Virus record (IMG/VR): IMGVR_UViG_3300042377_000090
Span: 1 to 31,095 of that record
Length of the DNA stretch: 31,095 nucleotides
From: a virus
Strand: one strand, 5' to 3'
This document shows, in pieces, positions 1 through 8,224 of this stretch. Position numbers and translations under genes: made by a program. Position 1 is the first letter of the stretch. Every line of letters begins with the position of its first letter. The notes under the pieces were generated by a model that searched no databases, was not told the DNA's origin, and saw only the letters and a program-made list of their open reading frames with translations.

Positions 1-104
1 TAAACACGAAATCAACAGAGCTTTTCAAAAGCATCAACACACATATGATTAACTACCAACTAGACTTTGAATACGCTTACGACACAATTAACTCAGTAGT
101 GTAA
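1..104 (+). CDS. 3' end of tail protein gene (partial; full copy at 30014-31060)
   Basis: The window opens inside the last 34 codons of the 348-residue tail protein encoded in full at 30014-31060. The first complete codon begins at base 3 and the TAA stop is at 102-104. The sequence is identical to the corresponding end of the full gene. The stop overlaps the ATG of the next gene by one base (TAATG), the tight spacing used throughout this phage. It is a cut gene created by where the circle was opened, not a decayed copy. Confidence 0.93.
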   Translation, partial: NTKSTELFKSINTHMINYQLDFEYAYDTINSVV

Positions 105-139
105 TGAATAGAAAGGTACAAGTATACATCGAAGGGCAA
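1..139. repeat. Left copy of terminal direct repeat
   Basis: Bases 1-139 are repeated at 30957-31095. The first 123 bases are identical. Three differences follow at 124, 130 and 136, all in third codon positions of the gene starting at 104 and all synonymous (Val, Ile, Gly codons). The repeat shows that the sequence closes on itself with a unit of 30,956 bp, as expected of a circular or circularly permuted phage genome assembled past its own start. A true short packaging repeat is possible but less likely, because the end falls inside coding sequence and the copies are not identical. Confidence 0.95.
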
Positions 140-2371
140 AGACTCGAACTGTTCAACGATGAGCAGATTCAGGTAACATCCACGCAACAAAATGTAGCAG
201 ACATATCAAAGACTTACACGGACTTTTCCCAGAGTTTTACCGTTCCTGCTTCGCCATACAACAATGCTATCTTACAACACTTTTATCAGAGTGATGTGGA
301 TGCGACAATTGACCACAACATTCGTAGAAACGCTTTTATTGAGATAGACTTAACTTTCTTTCGCAGAGGTAAAATGCAAATTGAAAAGGCACAACTAAAA
401 AACGGAGCAGCAGAAAGCTATACACTTAGTTTCTTTGGTGATGGTAAAACTTTACTAGATTACTTTGGAGAGGACTTGTTATCAGATTTAGATTACACAC
501 CTGTAAATCATCTTTACAACGGAACAGAAGTAAGAGCAAGAATCATTGACGGAACAAATGCTTACAATGTAAAATATCCTTTAATCAGTTCTAAAAGAAT
601 TTGGACGTGGACAGGTCAAACACCTACGACAATTACTCCAAGTTGGTTGACAATACCAACTGCTTCTGCTAATGACATACAAAAAAACGCAGGACACATT
701 CACTACAATGAGCTATTTCCTGCAGTAAGAGTTAAAAACATATTTCAGCAAATCGCATCGAAATACGGAGTTACGTTTAATGGAAACTTTCTAAATGATG
801 AGAGATTTACAAAGCTATTTTTGTGGTACAAAAACAAGAACGAAATGCAAGTATTATCTGAATCATATTTAGTTAATATGCAGTCAGTTACTACGCCAAC
901 AGGACTTTATGATTTAACGACGAGATTTGACACAACTTTAGACACGTTAAACGTAATTGAATTGTCGGGAGTTCTAAGTCACTTAATTGAGTTCAATGTA
1001 ACGTCTGCATCAACAGGAAATGATTACTACATTGATGTTTACCAAAATGGAAACTTATTTACTACGCTCGTAGGAAACGGAACAGGAACTTATACTGCTG
1101 ACTTCTTCAATCAGACTTCAGGTATTGATATCACATATCAGTTCAAATTGCGTGGTGCTACTGCGATGACACTTGGCACAACAATCAAATATTCAGTGCA
1201 ATATCTTTCAGGACTTGCGATAGTTTCAGAATCTGCGACGTGTACGAATGCATCACAAGTGATTGTCTTAAACACGGACTTGGCATCTATGTCGCCTACG
1301 ATGAAAGTAAGCGACTTCTTTAGTGGGATTTGTAAGATTTTCAATTTAACGTGTTACGCTACTTCTGAAAACACGTACCAACTCGAACCATTAGACGATT
1401 GGTATTCAGCAGGTGCGATTGTAGACATATCACAATTCACAGACGTAGATACTATTGACGTAGACAAGATGAAGCTCTACAAGAAGATAACGATGAAATA
1501 TCAAAACTCGGAATCATTCTTAAACAAGCAATTTAGTCAGTTATTTATGCGTGAGTATGGAGATACTTCTTATCAGTATTCTTACGATGGAGATGAGTTT
1601 ACCTTAGATGTACCTTTCGAGAACTTGTTACAGACAAAATTCACAGGAACTAATTTGCAAGTAGGTTACTCACTTAACAACGAGTTTGCTCCATATGTTC
1701 CTAAACCTATTCTACTTTATCAATACGACAATAAAGACGTAGACTTTCACTTTAACAACGGAAGCACGACAACTAACATAACAAACTACACGCCATTCGG
1801 GCAAGATCTTTACACGAACTTAACTGACTACACTTTAAACTTTGCTCCTGATATTTCCACGATTCTTAATGTTCCAGTGCAACAAACTTTATTCGGTACG
1901 TATTATTTTTCTTACCTGTACAATCTTTACAATTTAAAGCAGAGATTGATCAGCGTTAAAACGATTCTACCTATCGGGCTTTTGACAGGACTACGTTTAA
2001 ACGATAGATTGGTGATCAGAGATAAACGCTACATCATTAACTCGATGCAGTCTAATCTGACTACAGGCGAAGTAAACTTCCAATTGATCCTAGACTTCAG
2101 ACCGATGGTAAATGCTACACAGATACCAAACGTAGGAGTAGATGGAGGAGATATTGAATTAGCAATTGACTTTGTAAACGATACTTACTCAGCTTTAATA
2201 ACTTGCACAGATACAGATGTTACAATCACACCTAGTGAGATATTTGCACCTCAATTTGTCACAGTTACAATTCCTGCAGGAGCATCAGGCACGGTGTACG
2301 ATTTGAACGTTAGATATATATTGAACTCAGGAGTTACAGAAACACGAACAATAAACATAATACAAAGATGA
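104..2371 (+). CDS. Large tail/baseplate-like structural protein
   Basis: A 755-residue protein in the tail module, between another large tail protein and the tape measure gene. The N-terminal part (about residues 1-110) reads like a small-fold domain with a FTVPASPYNN segment, which I associate with Bacteroidetes phage tail proteins. The middle is rich in beta-strand-forming Thr, Tyr and Asn. The last 90 residues look like a separate Ig-like or carbohydrate-binding beta domain (residues about 665-755, ending NIIQR). No enzyme motif is visible. By position it is a distal tail or baseplate component, possibly the hub to which fibres attach. The exact role is inference. The ATG overlaps the previous stop (TAATG), and the TGA overlaps the ATG of the next small gene at 2368. 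Confidence 0.7.
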   Translation: MNRKVQVYIEGQRLELFNDEQIQVTSTQQNVADISKTYTDFSQSFTVPASPYNNAILQHFYQSDVDATIDHNIRRNAFIEIDLTFFRRGKMQIEKAQLKNGAAESYTLSFFGDGKTLLDYFGEDLLSDLDYTPVNHLYNGTEVRARIIDGTNAYNVKYPLISSKRIWTWTGQTPTTITPSWLTIPTASANDIQKNAGHIHYNELFPAVRVKNIFQQIASKYGVTFNGNFLNDERFTKLFLWYKNKNEMQVLSESYLVNMQSVTTPTGLYDLTTRFDTTLDTLNVIELSGVLSHLIEFNVTSASTGNDYYIDVYQNGNLFTTLVGNGTGTYTADFFNQTSGIDITYQFKLRGATAMTLGTTIKYSVQYLSGLAIVSESATCTNASQVIVLNTDLASMSPTMKVSDFFSGICKIFNLTCYATSENTYQLEPLDDWYSAGAIVDISQFTDVDTIDVDKMKLYKKITMKYQNSESFLNKQFSQLFMREYGDTSYQYSYDGDEFTLDVPFENLLQTKFTGTNLQVGYSLNNEFAPYVPKPILLYQYDNKDVDFHFNNGSTTTNITNYTPFGQDLYTNLTDYTLNFAPDISTILNVPVQQTLFGTYYFSYLYNLYNLKQRLISVKTILPIGLLTGLRLNDRLVIRDKRYIINSMQSNLTTGEVNFQLILDFRPMVNATQIPNVGVDGGDIELAIDFVNDTYSALITCTDTDVTITPSEIFAPQFVTVTIPAGASGTVYDLNVRYILNSGVTETRTINIIQR

Positions 2372-2523
2372 TAAAGAACATAATCGCAATGCTTACTATA
2401 GATAACTTCTACGGAATATCAGAGAACATAGACATCGCAAAAGGAAAGTATGCTTACACGACATCCTTTAGAAAAATGACACGTCAAGAAAGAAGAAAAC
2501 ACGCACTTAAAAAAACTAACTGA
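2368..2523 (+). CDS. Small basic protein between tail genes
   Basis: A 51-residue reading frame joined to its neighbours by overlapping stop and start codons: ATGA at 2368 with the gene before and TGATG at 2521 with the tape measure gene after. The first half contains a hydrophobic stretch (MIKNIIAMLTI). The second half is strongly basic (RKMTRQERRKHALKK). I do not recognise a family. The double coupling and the lack of any gap argue that it is translated. It may be a tail-assembly accessory or simply keep ribosomes running into the tape measure gene. Confidence 0.55.
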   Translation: MIKNIIAMLTIDNFYGISENIDIAKGKYAYTTSFRKMTRQERRKHALKKTN

Positions 2524-4397
2524 TGGCTGAAAAGAAAGTAATAGAATTAGATTTACAGACAAACTTAGGAAGTCTTAAAAGTCAGTTAAAACAAGCTCAA
2601 GCAGACGTTCAAACTTTATCCGATAAGTTCGGTGCAACATCCCAAGCAGCAGCAGAAGCAGCTAAGAAAGCAGCAGATTTAAAAGATAGAATCCAAGATG
2701 CAAAAGCGTTAACCGATGCCTTTAATCCTGACGCTAAATTCACTTCTCTTACACGTTCTATTGGTGGAGCATTAGATGGATTCCAAGCGTTTGAAGGTGC
2801 ATTAGGTTTAATTGGAGTTGAATCAGAAGACCTACAAAAAACGTTGTTGAAAGTTCAATCAGCAATGGCATTTTCTCAAGGTATTCAAGGAGCATTAGAA
2901 GCAAAGGATTCATTTATTCAATTAGGTGCAGTTGTTAAAAATACATTTAGTGCAATGACTACTGCAAGTAAAGCGTTTTTAGTAGGTGGTATTGGATTGA
3001 TTATTGCTGCTGTTGGATTAATAATTTCTAATTACGATGATTGGTTTGGAGCATCTAAAAAAGTAGCGGAGCAACAAAAAGTAATCTCAGAACAAGCAAA
3101 AGAACAACGTGAAAATATTGCTAAGGAATCAGGTGAGTTTGCAACTTTAATATCTAGACTTAAAAACACTAACGAAGGAAGTAAAGAACGTGCAGACTTA
3201 ATTAAAAAGATTAACGGACAATACGGAACTACTTTAAAAAACATTAAAGACGAAACTAAATTCCAAGAATCGTTAAACAAAGAATTAGCGTCTTACTTAG
3301 AATACCAAAAAGCAAAATATCAATTACAAAAAAACGAAGAGTTAATTGTTAAGAATCTTGAAAAACAAGATGAAATACAATCAAAAATAACTAAAGCTCA
3401 AAAAGATTTACCTGCATTAATTGAAGCACAGAAAAAAGCTCAAAAGGGTTTAAATGAAACTAATGCACAGGATACTAACATGGTTGCATTTTATGCTGAA
3501 AAAGTTAGGGAAGCAAAAGCAGCAGTAGCAGCTAAAAATAAAGAAATTAAACTTGAACAGGATGAATTAATTAAAGCAGAAAAACGATTCAATGCTTATG
3601 GTTCAGCTGCTAATAACGCAGCAAACAACGTAGACAAACTTACTAATAGCGGAACTAAATATGTTGAGCAAACTACGGACAAAGTAGATAAGGTAGAAGA
3701 AAACAACGACAAAGAATTTGAAAGCTATGATGCATTAGAATATAAAAAAGCTCAGCTATTAAAGCATTCAGAACTTACTTTACAAGGACACGTTAATGAA
3801 ACTGTAAGAATACAACAAGAAGCAGCTGAATACGAATTACTAATATTACAAGGTAAAGCAACGAAAGCTGCTCAAATAGATGAAGCGGCACATTCTAAAA
3901 AAGTAGAATTAGCAAAAGCAGGATTAAGTGCTATTGCACAAATAACAGAACTATTCGGAAAGAAAAGCGAGAAAGCAGCAAAACAAGCATTTAAGATACA
4001 AAAGGCTGCAAATATTGCATCAGCGTTAGTAACTACTTACCAAAGTGCAACTGCGGCTTACGCATCACAATTCACGCCATTACCTGATCCAAGTTCGCCT
4101 GTACGTGGAGCAATCGCAGCAGGTATTGCAATTGCATCAGGTTTAGCAAACGTAGCTAAAATAACTCAACAAAAATTTGAAGGTGGAACTCCTCCTGGCA
4201 ATAGTCCTCCTCCTAGTGATGCAGGTGGCGGTGGCACTGTTATATCTCCAAACTTTAACGTAGTTGGAAACTCAGGATTGAATCAACTTGGACAACTTCA
4301 ACAAAAACCAACAAAGGCTTATGTGGTTTCTGGAGATATGACAACTGCCCAAGCACTGGATCGTAACAGGATTGAAAATGCAACATTAGTACAATAA
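2523..4397 (+). CDS. Tape measure protein
   Basis: A 624-residue protein with the usual build of a tail tape measure. An Ala/Gln/Lys-rich coiled-coil N-terminus covers about residues 15-65. A hydrophobic segment that could cross a membrane lies at 151-169 (FLVGGIGLIIAAVGLIIS). A long charged helical middle covers 180-480, and a Gly/Pro-rich linker lies near 555-575. The protein sets tail length during assembly and in many phages helps DNA enter the cell. By the usual rule of about 1.5 angstrom per residue, it would fit a flexible tail of roughly 90 nm, which favours a siphovirus. It is encoded after the large tail proteins and just before the head protease, so the tail and head modules meet at its stop. 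Confidence 0.85.
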   Translation: MAEKKVIELDLQTNLGSLKSQLKQAQADVQTLSDKFGATSQAAAEAAKKAADLKDRIQDAKALTDAFNPDAKFTSLTRSIGGALDGFQAFEGALGLIGVESEDLQKTLLKVQSAMAFSQGIQGALEAKDSFIQLGAVVKNTFSAMTTASKAFLVGGIGLIIAAVGLIISNYDDWFGASKKVAEQQKVISEQAKEQRENIAKESGEFATLISRLKNTNEGSKERADLIKKINGQYGTTLKNIKDETKFQESLNKELASYLEYQKAKYQLQKNEELIVKNLEKQDEIQSKITKAQKDLPALIEAQKKAQKGLNETNAQDTNMVAFYAEKVREAKAAVAAKNKEIKLEQDELIKAEKRFNAYGSAANNAANNVDKLTNSGTKYVEQTTDKVDKVEENNDKEFESYDALEYKKAQLLKHSELTLQGHVNETVRIQQEAAEYELLILQGKATKAAQIDEAAHSKKVELAKAGLSAIAQITELFGKKSEKAAKQAFKIQKAANIASALVTTYQSATAAYASQFTPLPDPSSPVRGAIAAGIAIASGLANVAKITQQKFEGGTPPGNSPPPSDAGGGGTVISPNFNVVGNSGLNQLGQLQQKPTKAYVVSGDMTTAQALDRNRIENATLVQ

Positions 4398-4412
4398 AAT
4401 CGTTAGAAAGTT

Positions 4413-5003
4413 ATGAAAATAGTTGAATTAGTAATTGACGAAAAGGATTCACTCAGCGGAATTGACGCAGTTTCTGTAGTTCATTCACCTGCTATTGAAG
4501 AGAACTTTATCGCACTAGCAAAACACGAAATAGAACTCAAAGAAGTAGACGCTGAGAAAAAGATTATTATGGGAGCTGCATTAGTTCCTAACAAGCAAAT
4601 CTACCGAGTTAATCCTAAGACAAAAGAAGAATACTACATTTACTTTTCTGAGGACACCGTACGTCAAGCATCAGAGTTATTCTTAATGAACTCAAATCAA
4701 AACAACGCTACCTACGAACACGACAAGAAACTAAAAGGAATGTCAGTAGTAGAAAGTTGGATAATTGACGATAGTAAAACGGATAAAAGTCGATTTTATG
4801 GCTTTGATTTGCCAAAAGGAACTTGGATGATCTCGATGAAGGTAAACAACGATGAAGTTTGGAAAGACATAAAAGAAGGTAAAGTAAAAGGATTCTCAAT
4901 CGAAGGTTACTTTGCTGACAAGTTAGAAATGTCAATGTTAAGTGAAGAAGATTTATTAATTGAAAAAATCAAACAAATAATTATAGAAGATGAGCAAATT
5001 TAA
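4413..5003 (+). CDS. Prohead maturation protease, XkdF/S78-type
   Basis: A 196-residue protein matching the XkdF-like putative phage serine protease family (Peptidase_S78_2). Diagnostic segments are VVHSPAIEENF near residues 22-33, MGAALVPNKQIYR at 53-65, TYEHD at 100-104 with the likely catalytic His103, and GFSIEGYF at 160-167 with the likely nucleophile Ser162. It should cleave the scaffold and perhaps the capsid protein inside the prohead. The next genes encode a probable scaffold and the major capsid protein, the normal protease-scaffold-capsid order. The start follows the tape measure stop by 15 bases, with an A-rich leader and no Shine-Dalgarno sequence. The 3' end overlaps the next small gene by 14 bases. 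Confidence 0.85.
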   Translation: MKIVELVIDEKDSLSGIDAVSVVHSPAIEENFIALAKHEIELKEVDAEKKIIMGAALVPNKQIYRVNPKTKEEYYIYFSEDTVRQASELFLMNSNQNNATYEHDKKLKGMSVVESWIIDDSKTDKSRFYGFDLPKGTWMISMKVNNDEVWKDIKEGKVKGFSIEGYFADKLEMSMLSEEDLLIEKIKQIIIEDEQI

Positions 5004-5187
5004 AACACCAAGTTACTCTAGCCCTAAAGGTGGTCGAAGAGGATGTCTATGTGAAAACGGAAAATACTCAAGCAAATGTTGTGATGGAAGTTTACAAGCA
5101 CAGGGAATAGGAATGACTACAGGAACTGAAAGCGTTACGATAACAGTTGATTCAGGAGTAAGAACAACAGTACGTCAAAACGGATAA
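4990..5187 (+). CDS. Small Cys-rich conserved-type protein
   Basis: A 65-residue protein with a CLCENGKYSSKCCDGS segment (Cys19, Cys21, Cys30 and Cys31, by reading) followed by LQAQGIG and a beta-like Thr/Val tail. The four closely spaced cysteines suggest a bound metal or a compact knot. It starts inside the protease gene and sits in the capsid module. A minor head or decoration component would therefore fit, but I know no function for it. The segment resembles small proteins I have seen beside head genes of Flavobacteriia phages; that is memory, not a search. Confidence 0.6.
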   Translation: MSKFKTPSYSSPKGGRRGCLCENGKYSSKCCDGSLQAQGIGMTTGTESVTITVDSGVRTTVRQNG

Positions 5188-5235
5188 AAATACAACAAAA
5201 ATATAATAATAATCGTTCTAAAAATAAAAGCAAAG

Positions 5236-5580
5236 ATGGGATTAAACGAAGTATTTAAAAAAGTATCAGCAATTAACGAGGTAACAGAGTTGTCATCACA
5301 TAAGGTTGCATTAGGAGCTTTGCAAGAAATTGAAAAAGAATTAATAACTGCAAGTTCAGGAGCTATTAAATCAATTGAAATGGCAAAAGCAGCAATAAAA
5401 CCTGCTCAAACATCTTTGCAATTAAATAAACAATTACTTGCTAAACTTCAGAGTTTTACAAAACAAATAAAAGATTTAGGAATTACTACACCTCAAAAAG
5501 AAGTTGAAACAGGTATTACCCAAGTTAAAGAAAATATACAAGCTATTGATAATCTTATCAAAAACTTATTATCAATCTAA
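5236..5580 (+). CDS. Helical head-module protein of unknown function
   Basis: A 114-residue protein, almost wholly alpha-helical by composition (Lys, Glu, Gln, Ala, Leu, Ile; no Cys or Trp), with heptad-like spacing suggesting a coiled coil from about residue 20 to the end. It lies between the small Cys protein and the probable scaffold. An internal or scaffolding-associated role is likely, since soluble coiled coils are common there. A 48-base A-rich gap precedes the ATG. No family recognised. Confidence 0.6.
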   Translation: MGLNEVFKKVSAINEVTELSSHKVALGALQEIEKELITASSGAIKSIEMAKAAIKPAQTSLQLNKQLLAKLQSFTKQIKDLGITTPQKEVETGITQVKENIQAIDNLIKNLLSI

Positions 5581-5593
5581 ATAAAAACGAAAA

Positions 5594-6181
5594 ATGAAAA
5601 ATAGCACAATTAACAAAATCAAAGCACTTTTAGGAATGGAAGTGAAATTAGAGCAAATGATGTTAATCGATGGAACTACAATCCTAGAAGCAGACGCATT
5701 TGAAATGGATAACGAAGTTTTCATCGTAACAGAAGACGAGCAAAAAATTCCTTTACCAATTGGTGAATACGAATTAGAAAGCGGAATGATCTTAGTTGTT
5801 GCAGTAGAAGGAATTATTGCAGAGATCAAAGAAGCAGTAGTTGAAGAAGTTGCTCCTGAAGTAGAAGCACCAGAAGTAGAAGTTGAAGTAGAAGCTGAAG
5901 CTACATCTGCACCAACTGCAAAGAAAACTATCGAGTCAATCGTTAAAGAAACTTTCTTTTCAGAAATCGAAGCATTAAAAACAGAAAATAATGAATTGAA
6001 AGCTAAATTGGAATTGCTTTCTAAAGTTGACGAAGTTACAGAAGAGGTAACCGAACTTTCAGAAGAGCCTAAACCGATTAGTTTTAATCCTGAAAACACG
6101 AATGTAGTAGAGCCTTTCCGTTTTGAGAAAAACAGAAGTCGTTCAACTATCGATTCAATCTTTGAAAAATTAAACAAATAA
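5594..6181 (+). CDS. Probable capsid scaffolding protein
   Basis: A 195-residue acidic protein placed directly before the major capsid gene and after the protease, where the scaffold is normally encoded. Residues 1-75 form a small beta-rich domain. Residues 80-105 are a Glu/Val/Ala low-complexity run of repeated EVE and EAE units. A coiled coil covers about 118-150, and the C-terminus is short and basic (RFEKNRSRSTIDSIFEKLNK). A basic C-terminal helix that docks on the capsid protein is typical of scaffolds. The identity rests on position and build, not on a motif. A structural role in the mature head cannot be excluded. Confidence 0.65.
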   Translation: MKNSTINKIKALLGMEVKLEQMMLIDGTTILEADAFEMDNEVFIVTEDEQKIPLPIGEYELESGMILVVAVEGIIAEIKEAVVEEVAPEVEAPEVEVEVEAEATSAPTAKKTIESIVKETFFSEIEALKTENNELKAKLELLSKVDEVTEEVTELSEEPKPISFNPENTNVVEPFRFEKNRSRSTIDSIFEKLNK

Positions 6182-6205
6182 TTAACTAACAAACATTTTT
6201 AAAAA

Positions 6206-7162
6206 ATGGCAACTACAACATCAATTACAACTACTTACGCTGGAGAATTTGCAGGTAAGTACATCGCAGCAGCTTTATTGTCTGCACCAACATTGGACAA
6301 AGGTGGTATCACTATCGTTCCTAACGTAAAATTCAAACAAGTAATCAAAAGAGTAGCAACTGACGATATCGTTAAAAACGCTACTTGTGATTTTGATGCT
6401 ACATCTACAATTACTTTAACTGAGAAAATTCTTCAACCTGAGGAGTTCCAAGTTAACTTACAATTGTGTAAAAAAGATTTCGTTTCTGATTGGGAAGCAA
6501 TCTCTATGGGTTACTCTGCATTTGAAGTAATGCCGAAAAACTTCACAGACTTCTTATTAGCACACGCTGCTGAGAAAGTTGCTGCTGCAATGGAAACATC
6601 TATCTGGACAGGAGTTAACGCAACTGCAGGTCAATTCGCAGGTTTAATGACACAATTAACTACAGATGCTGCTTTACCTGCTGCACAAGAAATCGCTGCA
6701 GTTGGTGGTGGTGTTAATGCTTCTAACGTTATTGCTGAGTTAGGTAAAATCGTTGATGCTTGTCCTGCTGCTATCTACGGAAAAGAAGATTTAAGCATCT
6801 ATGTTTCTAACAACATTTACCGTGCTTATGTACGTGCTTTGGGTGGATTTGCTGCATCTGGAGTAGGTGCTAACGGATATGACAACAAAGGAACAAACCA
6901 AACATTGAATGACTTGTACTTTGACGGAGTTCGTATCTTCTTAGCTAACGGATTAGCTTCTAACACAGCTTTACTTGCTGAGAAATCTAACTTGTACTTT
7001 GCTACAGGATTGATGAATGATATGAACGAAGTGTCTGTCCTAGACCTCGCTCAAATTGACGGTTCGCAAAATATCCGAGTGGTAATGCGTTTCACGGCAG
7101 ATGCTAAATACGGTTTTGCTTCTGACGTAGTTACTTACGGAATCACAAACGCTGCTAACTAA
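6206..7162 (+). CDS. Major capsid protein, HK97-type fold likely
   Basis: A 318-residue protein following the protease and scaffold. It has the composition of a capsid protein (Ala, Gly, Thr, Val; few Lys; almost no repeats). Codon use is tidy, favouring AAC, GCT, GGT and TCT, which suggests very high expression. A helix-rich segment near residues 110-135 (NFTDFLLAHAAEKVAAAMET) resembles the spine helix of HK97-type capsid proteins. The C-terminal third is beta-rich with MRFTADAKYGFASDVVTYG. A strong Rho-independent terminator 20 bases downstream caps the transcript, as is common after capsid genes. The ATG at 6206 follows an A/T-rich leader without a Shine-Dalgarno sequence. Confidence 0.85.
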   Translation: MATTTSITTTYAGEFAGKYIAAALLSAPTLDKGGITIVPNVKFKQVIKRVATDDIVKNATCDFDATSTITLTEKILQPEEFQVNLQLCKKDFVSDWEAISMGYSAFEVMPKNFTDFLLAHAAEKVAAAMETSIWTGVNATAGQFAGLMTQLTTDAALPAAQEIAAVGGGVNASNVIAELGKIVDACPAAIYGKEDLSIYVSNNIYRAYVRALGGFAASGVGANGYDNKGTNQTLNDLYFDGVRIFLANGLASNTALLAEKSNLYFATGLMNDMNEVSVLDLAQIDGSQNIRVVMRFTADAKYGFASDVVTYGITNAAN

Positions 7163-7181
7163 TATTAACAGACAATAATTG

Positions 7182-7211
7182 AAAGGGGAGGTAAAGTGCC
7201 TTCCCTTTTTT
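7182..7211 (+). terminator. Rho-independent terminator after the capsid gene
   Basis: A 10 bp stem, AAAGGGGAGG (7182-7191) with CCTTCCCTTT (7199-7208), containing one G-U pair. It has a 7-base loop and a run of six T at 7206-7211. It should lower transcription of downstream genes relative to the capsid gene. Confidence 0.88.
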
Positions 7212-7234
7212 GTTTAATCTAAAAAAAACAAAAT

Positions 7235-7804
7235 ATGTGCGATATAACAACAGGTAGACTTGAGGTCTGCAAAGACGTAGTAGGTGGGATTGACGCTATC
7301 TACTTCATTAATTACGGAGATTACAACGCAGCAAGTGACGTAGTTTATACTGCTTCTACAGATACAATTGACACAATTGCTAACGTAACATCTCTTTACA
7401 AATACCAACTTAAAGGAACGAACACATTTGACCAAGTTATCACAACATCACGTGAGAACGGAACATCATTTGTTGAGCAAACTTTATCAGTAGTATTGAA
7501 AAAACAAGATGCTGCTACACACAAGACAGTTAAATTGCTTTCTTACGGACGTCCTAACGTAGTGATCAAAACACGTAACAACCAATTCTTCCTTGCAGGA
7601 TTAGAACACGGAATGGAGTTGACTACTGCTAACGTGTCTAACGGAACTGCAATGGGTGATCTAGTTGGTTACACTTTGACGTTTGTAGGTACTGAGAAAA
7701 TCTTAGCTAACCTTTTGGACGCAAATACTGAAACAGGTGCAACAGGACTTGTAGGAAATGCAACGGCCGTATTTGGAGCAACTACAACAATCGTTACTTC
7801 ATAG
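7235..7804 (+). CDS. Probable tail tube or other abundant structural protein
   Basis: A 189-residue protein flanked by terminators on both sides, as expected for a highly expressed structural gene. It opens with MCDITTGRLEVCKDVVGGIDAIY, where Cys2 and Cys12 are prominent. It continues with a beta-rich body containing TSRENGTSFVEQTL and GLEHGMELTTANVSNG. It looks like the small structural protein that follows the capsid gene in many Bacteroidetes phages and is most simply read as the major tail protein. A head decoration protein is the alternative. It sits within the head module rather than with the other tail genes, which is odd for a tail tube and keeps the call moderate. Confidence 0.55.
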   Translation: MCDITTGRLEVCKDVVGGIDAIYFINYGDYNAASDVVYTASTDTIDTIANVTSLYKYQLKGTNTFDQVITTSRENGTSFVEQTLSVVLKKQDAATHKTVKLLSYGRPNVVIKTRNNQFFLAGLEHGMELTTANVSNGTAMGDLVGYTLTFVGTEKILANLLDANTETGATGLVGNATAVFGATTTIVTS

Positions 7805-7826
7805 TTCTTTTTTAATAGCTTAATTG

Positions 7827-7854
7827 AAGGGGTGGCTTAGGTCATCCCTTTTTT
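7827..7854 (+). terminator. Rho-independent terminator after the tail tube-like gene
   Basis: An 8 bp stem, AAGGGGTG (7827-7834) with CATCCCTT (7843-7850), containing one G-U pair. It has an 8-base loop and six T at 7849-7854. The 3' arm and T-run share 14 bases (CATCCCTTTTTTAT) with the terminator at 13065-13092, so the two hairpins are probably related copies. Confidence 0.88.
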
Positions 7855-7891
7855 ATTTACAACAATATTGGAAATTCATCGTTTTAAAATT

Positions 7892-8224
7892 ATGATAGTA
7901 TTAACGCCTTCTACATCAGCTCAGACTTTTTCGTTTATTCCCAGATTTGAGAATTACACAACGATGACAATAACTGACGAAGAAACAAATGTAGCTCAAG
8001 TAGTAACGATTACAAGCTCAACTCAGGGTGGCTATGTAAACACGATAACTGCAACGTTTGCATTAAAGAACGACCATACTTACACATTACTATTATCTAA
8101 CGGAACAACCATTTGTCACAAGGATAAGATCTTCTGCACAAATCAATCAATCGCAACATTCTCCGTAAACAACGGACAATATACTTCTAATGCTACCACA
8201 AACACTTACATAGTTTATGAGTGA
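7892..8224 (+). CDS. Small beta-rich protein before the portal
   Basis: A 110-residue protein rich in Thr, Ser, Asn and Val. A frame opens earlier at a TTG (7868), but I chose ATG 7892: it is preceded by ATCGTTTTAAAATT, the same leader found before the ATG at 25838, and the skipped residues look unlike a protein start. The sequence (PSTSAQTFSFIPR, then alternating beta-like stretches) suggests a small structural protein. I do not know its function. The stop lies inside the portal gene (8 bp overlap), so the two are probably translated together. Confidence 0.6.
   Translation: MIVLTPSTSAQTFSFIPRFENYTTMTITDEETNVAQVVTITSSTQGGYVNTITATFALKNDHTYTLLLSNGTTICHKDKIFCTNQSIATFSVNNGQYTSNATTNTYIVYE

Noticed and set aside
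5572-6192. 206-codon frame on the - strand
   Set aside because: It lies opposite the scaffold gene and is Ser/Thr/Val-rich, the usual shadow of a Glu/Lys/Ala-rich gene. All supported genes are on the + strand.
7868-7891. TTG start adding eight residues to the gene at 7892
   Set aside because: The bases belong to a leader repeated before the gene at 25838, and an ATG is available.
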